DNA of 20,773 nt, taken from positions 1 to 20,773 of the forward strand of contig CAZFGK010000035.1 in the NCBI GenBank assembly GCA_964518635.1, given 5' to 3'. A model generated the notes under the pieces. That model was not told the DNA's origin, ran no database searches, and saw only the letters and a list, made by a program, of their open reading frames with translations. The stretch is from CAZFGK01 sp964518635 (GTDB lineage: Bacteria > Zixibacteria > MSB-5A5 > GN15 > FEB-12). Within the stretch, counting starts at the first letter, position 1. The number at the start of each line of letters is the position of its first letter. Shown here one piece after another: positions 15,457 through 20,773 of this stretch. The position numbers were made by a program, and so were the translations under genes.

Positions 15457-16395
15457 GTGCGCATTGTCTACTTCGGCACCCCCGAATTTGCAGTCCCCCC
15501 GCTTCTCGCTCTTGCAAACAGCCGATACGATGTCGCGGCAGTTGTCACCGGGCCGAATAAGAAATCGGGGCGAGGTGGAAACTTACAGCAGACACCGGTC
15601 CGAACAGCGGCTGTTGAATGTGGGCTTGAAATTCTCACTGTCGATTCCCTGCGCGATCCTACACTCCCCGATCGATTGAAACAGTTCGAGGCCGACCTCT
15701 TTGTAGTCATCGCGTATCGTATCCTCCCGGCGACTATTTTCAGAATCCCTTCAAGAGGCTCACTCAATGTGCATGCCTCACTTCTCCCTAAATATCGGGG
15801 AGCCGCGCCGATCCAGTGGGCGATTCTCAACGGTGAGACCGAAACCGGACTCACCAGCTTCCTGCTCAACGAACAGGTCGATACCGGCGGTATGGTGCAG
15901 CAGATTCGAAGCGCGATAGAGCCGAATGAAACGTACGATGAACTTCATGATCGTCTTTCGAGTATGGCAGGGGAGTTTCTTCTGGCTTCGCTGGAGGAAC
16001 TTGAATCCCCCGGCTTTTCTCCTCTCCTACAATCCGATCAGGAAGCGACCCGCGCGCCGAAACTACTCCCCTCAGATGCATTTATCGATTTTGGACTACC
16101 TGCCGCACGAGTCCATGACTTCGTGAGAGGATTGTCGAGTCGGCCGGGAAGCTGGACCACCTGGAGAGGGAAAAAACTCAAGATTTTCAGAACCGAACCA
16201 ACCGAAATTCCAGCCTCCGGCGAAACCGGTTCGATCATTGTTCGCGGGGATGAGCTGTTTGTAACTTGTGCCGACCGGCTCCTCTCCCTCATGCTGGTAG
16301 TTCCGGAAGGTCGAAAGAGTATGAGCGGGCAGGAATTTCTACGCGGCTTTCGACTCACCTCCGGCGAAAGGCTCGGTCTGCCACCAGACCGTTAA
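15457..16395 (+). CDS. fmt: Methionyl-tRNA formyltransferase
   Basis: 312 residues, normal for the family. The N-terminal RIVYFGTPEFAVPPL and GRGG segments are typical, and the formyl-transfer centre is intact: Asn104 and His106 in SLNVHASLLPKYRGAAPIQ, and Asp142 in NEQVDTGG. The C-terminal OB-like domain spans about 205-310. The enzyme moves a formyl group from 10-formyl-tetrahydrofolate to Met-tRNA(fMet), making the initiator tRNA. It starts with GTG six bases after def, without a clear ribosome site, so coupling to def translation is likely. Confidence 0.97.
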   Translation: MRIVYFGTPEFAVPPLLALANSRYDVAAVVTGPNKKSGRGGNLQQTPVRTAAVECGLEILTVDSLRDPTLPDRLKQFEADLFVVIAYRILPATIFRIPSRGSLNVHASLLPKYRGAAPIQWAILNGETETGLTSFLLNEQVDTGGMVQQIRSAIEPNETYDELHDRLSSMAGEFLLASLEELESPGFSPLLQSDQEATRAPKLLPSDAFIDFGLPAARVHDFVRGLSSRPGSWTTWRGKKLKIFRTEPTEIPASGETGSIIVRGDELFVTCADRLLSLMLVVPEGRKSMSGQEFLRGFRLTSGERLGLPPDR

Positions 16396-16403
16396 GGAAT
16401 CAG

Positions 16404-17933
16404 GTGAAAAAAGAGATCCTCATCAATGCGACCGAGTTTGAAACTCGTATCGCTATTCTCGAAGATGACTTACTAGTCGAGCTGATGGTCGAGCTTCCCG
16501 ACACCCAGCGGCTGATCGGCGATATCTATAAAGGGAAGATCAAGAGCGTGCTTCCTGGCATGCAGGCAGCGTTCGTTGATATCGGTCTCGACAAGGCGGC
16601 CTATCTGCATGCCTCCGATATCGGTGCAACCGGTAGATATGAACCGGATGATGAAGAGGAAGATTCTGGTATTGATATCGTCCGGAAGCATCGGCGCGCC
16701 GGGATCGAGACAGTACTCAAGGTCAATCAGGAAATTCTCGTCCAGGTGATCAAAGAGCCGATTGCCACCAAAGGACCTCGAATCGCATCGGATATTTCCA
16801 TCCCCGGTCGGTATCTCGTCATGATTCCTGATGACGACAAAGTCAGAGTATCCAAACGCATTGCTGACTGGAATGAGAAAAAACGGCTCCGCAAGCTCGT
16901 TACTCCTCTTCGGCCGGAAGGATTCGGCTTCATTGTTCGTACAGAAGCATCCGGCGCTGATGAAAAGGATATCGAGGATGATATCAAGCGTCTGCAAAAG
17001 CTCTGGGTGAAACTCAAGAAGAAGGCAGACTCATCAGCTGCACCGGCGTTGATTCACAAAGAAGGGGAGATGATTCTCGCGACGATTCGCGATCTCTTCA
17101 GCGATGAGGTCCAACAGCTCCTGATCGATGACCGCGAGACCTATAAGAAAGTCCATGCCTTCGTTCGCAGTGTCATGCCGCATCTTCGTGATCGTGTGAA
17201 AATGTACGTCGCGGATCTGCCGATCTTTGATAAGTACGGACTGGAGCCGGAGATCGACAAGATGCTCTCCCGCAAAGTCTGGATCAAAAAGGGTGCCTAT
17301 CTGGTGATCGACCAGACCGAAGCGATGGTGACTATTGATGTCAACACCGGTCGCTTTGTCGGTACACGAGATGCCGAGGCAACACTTTTCCAGACCAATA
17401 CCGAAGCTGCGAAAGAGATTGCCCGTCAGATTCGCCTTCGCGATATGGGGGGACTCATCGTCTGCGATTTTATCGACATGAAAAATAGGGAGAATCGAAG
17501 AAAACTCTCCGAAGAGTTTCATCGTGCCTTTCGTAATGATCGCGCCAAACGTGCCATGAATCCGGTCACGGAGTTTGGTTTGATTGAGCTGACTCGCGAA
17601 CGAGTGCGCCCCTCTCATATGGCGCGTCTCTCCGAGCCTTGCCCCTGTTGTGATGGAATCGGGCGTATTGTATCGAAAGAGAATCTTGCCACCAAGATAG
17701 ACCGATGGTTCATGCGCGCAAAAGCCGGGCGAAAATACAAAAGTTTCCATCTCGTCATTCATCCCGATCTGGCGACCATGATGATCGACGGTGATATCGA
17801 CCGAGTCGAACGCTTGATGAAAAGTTACAAGTTCAAGATCAACGTCATCCGTGATACGACACAGTCCCAGGCAATCTTTCTCGTCTACAATGCGGAAGAG
17901 AATGTAGACATCACCAGTCAGTATCTTATCTAG
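16404..17933 (+). CDS. rng: Ribonuclease G/E family endoribonuclease
   Basis: 509 residues. An S1-type RNA-binding domain spans about 38-130 (GDIYKGKIKSVLPGMQAAFVDIG). The catalytic DNase I-like region has TIDVNTG with Asp312 and Asn314, and VCDFIDM with Asp355. The Zn-link reads CPCCDGIGR (Cys413, Cys416). The spacings Asp312-Asp355 (43) and Asp312-Cys413 (101) equal those of E. coli RNase E (303, 346, 404). No long C-terminal scaffold follows, so RNase G is the better name. It cuts single-stranded A/U-rich RNA in rRNA maturation and mRNA decay. GTG 16404 is chosen because AAGGA lies just upstream and the encoded KKEILINATEFETRIA is the family start; the frame is open further upstream only because it overlaps fmt out of phase. 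It follows fmt by eight bases. Confidence 0.95.
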   Translation: MKKEILINATEFETRIAILEDDLLVELMVELPDTQRLIGDIYKGKIKSVLPGMQAAFVDIGLDKAAYLHASDIGATGRYEPDDEEEDSGIDIVRKHRRAGIETVLKVNQEILVQVIKEPIATKGPRIASDISIPGRYLVMIPDDDKVRVSKRIADWNEKKRLRKLVTPLRPEGFGFIVRTEASGADEKDIEDDIKRLQKLWVKLKKKADSSAAPALIHKEGEMILATIRDLFSDEVQQLLIDDRETYKKVHAFVRSVMPHLRDRVKMYVADLPIFDKYGLEPEIDKMLSRKVWIKKGAYLVIDQTEAMVTIDVNTGRFVGTRDAEATLFQTNTEAAKEIARQIRLRDMGGLIVCDFIDMKNRENRRKLSEEFHRAFRNDRAKRAMNPVTEFGLIELTRERVRPSHMARLSEPCPCCDGIGRIVSKENLATKIDRWFMRAKAGRKYKSFHLVIHPDLATMMIDGDIDRVERLMKSYKFKINVIRDTTQSQAIFLVYNAEENVDITSQYLI

Positions 17934-17944
17934 TCGCAGGATTG

Positions 17945-18592
17945 ATGGCTGAGAAATCGCGCGATCAATTTGAACGGGAGATCAAACTCTCTCTTGCGAA
18001 TGAAGATGACTACCGACGGTTGATCGCACAGCTTCCCCAGCCACACATTCTTCTTCTGCAATCAAACTACTTTTTCGATACACCCGAGCGACTCCTTGGA
18101 AGCACCAAGCAGGCCCTGCGACTCCGCATGGAGCTTTATGCAGATGGAACCGAGAGTGCGTTCCTGGCTCTCAAAGGAGCTGCGAAGCAGATTGACGGAG
18201 TGACTATCCGTTCAGAGCAGGAAACCCTGATCGAAAAGGAATTGGCAGTTTCAATTCTACGTTCAAAAAATATTCGACTCGAACTGCTTGGCAAACTCAA
18301 GGACATCCTTGCCGAAACGCAGGTCGAGTCCTTTGGATTGATTGCCTCGTTCACCAATAGACGGGTTGCATCGACGGTTGAAACTGCGGGTGCAAAATTG
18401 ATTTTTGAGATCGATGCAACCACCTACTCAGATAAGTCGACCGAGTACGAGCTTGAAATAGAACTCAGTGAAGATCAGGCAAGAAATCCAGAAATACTCA
18501 AGTCGATAGTTTCAATTCTCAAGGAATGGAATGTTTCGACCACTTCGCAATCTCGCAGCAAATTCGAAAGAGCACTCGCTCGTCAGGAGTAG
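17945..18592 (+). CDS. CYTH-domain protein (triphosphate tunnel metalloenzyme family)
   Basis: 215 residues. The N-terminal EREIKL gives the ExExK signature (Glu10, Glu12, Lys14). Later come RLRMELYADG and FLALKG with basic residues, and two acidic strands (KLIFEIDATTYSD, EYELEIELSED), the usual order of beta strands lining the CYTH tunnel. The family hydrolyses triphosphate groups (inorganic triphosphate, thiamine triphosphate) or cyclises ATP (class IV adenylate cyclase), with divalent metal; the sequence does not say which. ATG 17945 is chosen over the adjacent TTG 17942 because AGGA lies immediately upstream. It begins 11 bases after rng, so it is probably the last gene of that unit. It ends 12 bases from the convergent hydrolase gene with no terminator visible between them. 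Confidence 0.82.
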   Translation: MAEKSRDQFEREIKLSLANEDDYRRLIAQLPQPHILLLQSNYFFDTPERLLGSTKQALRLRMELYADGTESAFLALKGAAKQIDGVTIRSEQETLIEKELAVSILRSKNIRLELLGKLKDILAETQVESFGLIASFTNRRVASTVETAGAKLIFEIDATTYSDKSTEYELEIELSEDQARNPEILKSIVSILKEWNVSTTSQSRSKFERALARQE

Positions 18593-18604
18593 ACCGCCGC
18601 TCAA

Positions 18605-19711
18605 CTAGTTGTCGTCATCTTTCTCGTTGATCTCTCCACGCATCAGTTGCAATTCCCGCCCAATAGTTGGACGGACAAAAAAATGCTTGAAGACAAAATC
18701 GAGTTCTGGATCACCATTCGTAAATTTCTTCTGAAACGCCGTCATGTCGATCTTCTGGTAGACCGAATCAAGGGTTCCTGTTCCATTTGGAGAGGCGACA
18801 TGAATCTGATCAACCAAACTCCCCAGTGCGGAACGAAAAAGACGAAGGTAAGAGTCATCCCGCATCGGTTCACCATGCCCGGGGAGAATGACTCTCGGTT
18901 TCAATGCAATCAGCGTATCCAACACCGCAAGCCACTCGGTATGAAATGATCCAAAACAAAATGGAATTGGACTGACCAACAGATCGCCGGTGAAAAGAAT
19001 TTGTTCTTTGGGAAGCCAAACAAAGGCATCCCCGGGAGTGTTTCCGCGCCCGGCCTGACGGATCTGTATCTCGGTGCCTCCGAGATGGAGCGTCATTGAT
19101 TGATTGAAAGTTAAATTCGGAAGAGCCACTTCCGATCGTCGCGCATCCTGATCGACTCGGTGAATGAGATCAAGTGTGCGTTGGTACCGCTTTTGAAAAA
19201 ATGGGGCGACTGCTTTTCCATCCGGTCCGATTCCGGTTCGAGCAATGGTATCGAAGTACGGAATGTAGGATGCAAACTCCCCTTCTCGAAACTTTCCGAT
19301 CCATTCCGGCTGGCGACGTGAGAGAATTTCACGGGTGGCCTCATGCGCTATGATTTGAATGTCGGGGAAGGAATCACGATAGATGAAATTCGCAGAGTTA
19401 TGATCACCGTGCCAGTGAGTATTCAGCAGATAGCGTATCGGCTGATTCGTTCGCTTCCGAATGTGAGCGATATTTGCTTCAGCGACACTGGGAAATTGGT
19501 GGGCATCAATGACAAAGAGACCGCCGCTGGTGACTATCGCATAAGAATTTCCGTCTACGATATCCAGAATAGGATCGGGAGTGATATAGGCGATGATGCT
19601 GTCAGTTATCGGCTCAACGCGAAAGTACTGATCAGTTGCAGTTGCTACTTGCGCTGAACAGCACAAAAGCACAAAAAATAAAACACTTCGCGCGGATCGT
19701 GAAATTTTCAA
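18605..19711 (-). CDS. Exported metallo-beta-lactamase-fold hydrolase with Asn at the third His position
   Basis: 368 residues. A signal peptide covers about 1-25 (SVLFFVLLCCSAQVATA); the LLCC run is not a proper lipobox. The metallo-beta-lactamase fold is clear: HWHGDH (His99, His101, Asp103, His104), GRGNTPGD near 224, LFTGDLL with Asp243, and PGHGEPM with His279. The third metal-ligand loop, usually GxxHTxGD, has Asn224 in place of His, which may alter metal binding (see findings); some exported members of the superfamily are said to share a GNTPGD form, which I recall but cannot check. Such enzymes cleave beta-lactams, lactones, phosphoesters or thioesters; substrate unknown. The start is TTG 19711, with GGAGAGAGAGAA just upstream. 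The C-terminal 90 residues carry no recognised domain. It probably has its own promoter, since a terminator lies in the 123 bases before it. Confidence 0.82.
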   Translation of the reverse strand: MKISRSARSVLFFVLLCCSAQVATATDQYFRVEPITDSIIAYITPDPILDIVDGNSYAIVTSGGLFVIDAHQFPSVAEANIAHIRKRTNQPIRYLLNTHWHGDHNSANFIYRDSFPDIQIIAHEATREILSRRQPEWIGKFREGEFASYIPYFDTIARTGIGPDGKAVAPFFQKRYQRTLDLIHRVDQDARRSEVALPNLTFNQSMTLHLGGTEIQIRQAGRGNTPGDAFVWLPKEQILFTGDLLVSPIPFCFGSFHTEWLAVLDTLIALKPRVILPGHGEPMRDDSYLRLFRSALGSLVDQIHVASPNGTGTLDSVYQKIDMTAFQKKFTNGDPELDFVFKHFFVRPTIGRELQLMRGEINEKDDDN

Positions 19712-19769
19712 TTCTCTCTCTCCATCGATGGCATGACGAAGAAAGAGGGCAGATTATCAAACGTATCTA

Positions 19770-19806
19770 GAAAAAAAAGAAGGCCGACTTCAGATTGAAG
19801 CCGGCC
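19770..19806 (-). terminator. Rho-independent terminator of the His-rich membrane protein gene
   Basis: On the minus strand GGCCGGCTTCA pairs with TGAAGTCGGCC over 11 bp (one G-U), loop ATC, followed by TTCTTTTTTTT. It begins 28 bases after the stop codon at 19835 and separates that gene from the hydrolase gene. Confidence 0.88.
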
Positions 19807-19834
19807 TCCGGTGATTCCTATGAAGTGTGAGATG

Positions 19835-20476
19835 TTACGATTTTGACGCCGGAGCAGGAGACTCTTCTTCCAAGCGGGCGTACTTGAAACCGGTCCAGAT
19901 CGCAAGCCCATAGAAGAGCAGATCTATTGGGCTAAATGACGCACTGTAGATTTCACCAATTGCAGCCCCGTTGAGTGAGGAGAGGACATCGGAGAATGGG
20001 ATTTCTGCACTCTGCGCGATAAACCAGCAGGAGGTCAGTAGATTTCCAGCCAGGCATCCGAGCAGTGCCAGCCCGGCACCTATTATTGCGAATGTCATGT
20101 CCGTCCCTTTGCCACCGTAACGGACACCCTGTCCGGCGAGCCAGCCGACACCGATCGCCATAAAGCCGATCTGCCAGCCACTGATTGCAGAGATCGTTGC
20201 CCATAGCGAGGCACCGATCATCGCTGCGGCTAATCCGAAGAGAAAACCCATAGGCAGATTCTGTTCTTCCGCCTGACGAGCCCGTCGGAACTGGGCGTGG
20301 GATGTCGTCGTCGCTCCGGGATGATCAGTATGATGCATCTGTCCGGGGAGAGTCGGCGTTTGAAGATGCGGCATGATAGGGGTCTCTGTTGAGGTTCCCG
20401 ACGACGAATGCGCGTGGGTCGGGTTCTGTCCTTGCTGACGGTTGCCGACCTGAATCGGCGCGTTTTGATCGAACAT
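19835..20476 (-). CDS. Uncharacterised four-helix membrane protein with a His-rich N-terminal tail
   Basis: 213 residues. The first 72 are polar and low in complexity, with His at many positions (THAHSSSG, QMHHTDHPG). Four likely membrane helices follow at about 75-95, 100-118, 127-150 and 185-200, with the pattern GFLFGLAAAMIGASLWATIS, GFMAIGVGWLAGQGVRYGGKG and AIIGAGLALLGCLAGNLL. From memory this membrane domain occurs widely in uncharacterised bacterial proteins, often behind a soluble N-terminal part; I do not know its function. ATG 20476 is preferred because GGAGGG lies four bases upstream; the open frame reaches back to 20578 without another ribosome site and with composition unlike the rest. 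A perfect 6-bp inverted repeat (20527-20543, GACAGC/GCTGTC) lies in its leader. A strong intrinsic terminator ends it. Confidence 0.7.
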   Translation of the reverse strand: MFDQNAPIQVGNRQQGQNPTHAHSSSGTSTETPIMPHLQTPTLPGQMHHTDHPGATTTSHAQFRRARQAEEQNLPMGFLFGLAAAMIGASLWATISAISGWQIGFMAIGVGWLAGQGVRYGGKGTDMTFAIIGAGLALLGCLAGNLLTSCWFIAQSAEIPFSDVLSSLNGAAIGEIYSASFSPIDLLFYGLAIWTGFKYARLEEESPAPASKS

Positions 20477-20526
20477 CGGTCCCTCCGCCCTGCGAACTCT
20501 GGTGGCAGTGGCAAACGACCTCAAGG

Positions 20527-20543
20527 GACAGCATGCAGCTGTC
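20527..20543 (-). promoter_or_regulatory. Short perfect inverted repeat upstream of the membrane protein gene
   Basis: GACAGC, ATGCA, GCTGTC: a 6-bp stem with a five-base loop about 50 bases before the ATG at 20476. It could be a leader hairpin or operator; nothing more can be said. Confidence 0.25.
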
Positions 20544-20635
20544 GGTTGGTCGAGAGCCGAGAACGCAGGTCTTGCCAAAAGTATCGACTCTAGAAACAGA
20601 AAATCGACATGGAATTCATTAATAGCGGGAATCGT

Positions 20636-20773
20636 TCAGATTTTGAGCAGTGGGTGGGTACTTGAGGCGATGGTTCCATCGCTGGATGTCTTGCGATGCG
20701 AATTCCTGTACCTCTCAATAGTCTCTGCAATCGAACGAATCGAGATGCCCCGGCTAGCTAGCAAGAAATACGG
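20636..20773 (-). CDS. C-terminal end of an unidentified protein (runs off the right edge)
   Basis: From the window edge the minus strand is open for 45 codons and ends in TGA at 20638-20636. The other two minus frames have stop codons within the first 18 bases. The peptide contains RGISIRSIAETIERYR and ends HPLLKI. The first part recalls the start of a helix-turn-helix, but it is too short to assign. It would lie 159 bases upstream of the membrane protein gene on the same strand. Confidence 0.4.
   Translation of the reverse strand, partial: PYFLLASRGISIRSIAETIERYRNSHRKTSSDGTIASSTHPLLKI

Noticed and set aside
16266..16403. N-terminal extension of the RNase G frame into fmt
   Set aside because: The extension overlaps fmt out of phase, and family proteins begin at the KKEILINA segment, which has a ribosome site before GTG 16404.
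17034..17762. A 242-codon frame antisense to rng
   Set aside because: It lies wholly inside the well-supported RNase G gene; the length comes from the codon pattern of the real gene.
19624..19711. Lipoprotein reading of the hydrolase signal peptide
   Set aside because: The LLCC sequence lacks the small residue expected just before the lipobox Cys, and a standard cleavage site after ATA is available.
20667..20682. Palindrome GCGATGGTTCCATCGC near the right edge
   Set aside because: It lies inside the open frame that runs off the edge and has only a short loop and no T-run, so it is not a terminator; it may be chance within coding sequence.

Overview
The window looks like a chromosomal segment of a Gram-negative bacterium with mid-range GC. 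Several genes point to the FCB assemblage (Bacteroidetes, Ignavibacteria, Zixibacteria, Marinimicrobia and relatives): a PorV/PorQ-type outer-membrane barrel, a secreted protein whose C-terminus resembles a type IX sorting domain, and a TonB-dependent receptor with an N-terminal carboxypeptidase-regulatory-like domain. A candidate phylum such as Zixibacteria would fit, but that is inference from gene types only. I see no phage, insertion sequence, CRISPR array or rRNA.

Layout. Positions 1-425 (minus) hold the N-terminal part of a SpoU/TrmH-type RNA 2'-O-methyltransferase running off the left edge. Facing away from it, 424-3198 (plus) encodes a patatin phospholipase fused to POTRA repeats and an Omp85-like barrel, the type Vd (PlpD-like) layout. 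It meets tail to tail, with shared CTAG stop codons, a Lon-family AAA+ protease (3195-5771, minus). A stand-alone tRNA-Glu(CUC) gene at 6143-6214 (plus) has its own sigma70-type promoter and a strong terminator.

Positions 13457 down to 6380 (minus) form a tight three-gene unit: TonB-dependent receptor-like protein, a 1056-residue secreted protein with an fn3-like region and a sorting-like C-terminus, and a PorV/PorQ barrel. It ends at a clear intrinsic terminator (6318-6352). A leader of about 350 bases with small palindromes and a 42-codon upstream ORF precedes it. This unit is the best candidate for an undescribed cell-surface system: cargo, probable type IX-type partner and a large surface barrel made from one message.

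Downstream on the plus strand, pgsA (13810-14472) is followed, after a 126-base gap with a hairpin, by yajC, def, fmt, rng and a CYTH-domain gene (14599-18592), spaced 3-11 bases apart. Four genes in a row (yajC, def, fmt, rng) start with GTG. The cluster combines Sec translocation, formylation and deformylation of initiator Met, and RNA processing. A periplasmic metallo-beta-lactamase-fold hydrolase (18605-19711, minus) converges on it. Upstream of that lies a His-rich-tailed four-helix membrane protein (19835-20476, minus) with a textbook terminator, and the last 138 bases hold the C-terminal end of another minus-strand gene.
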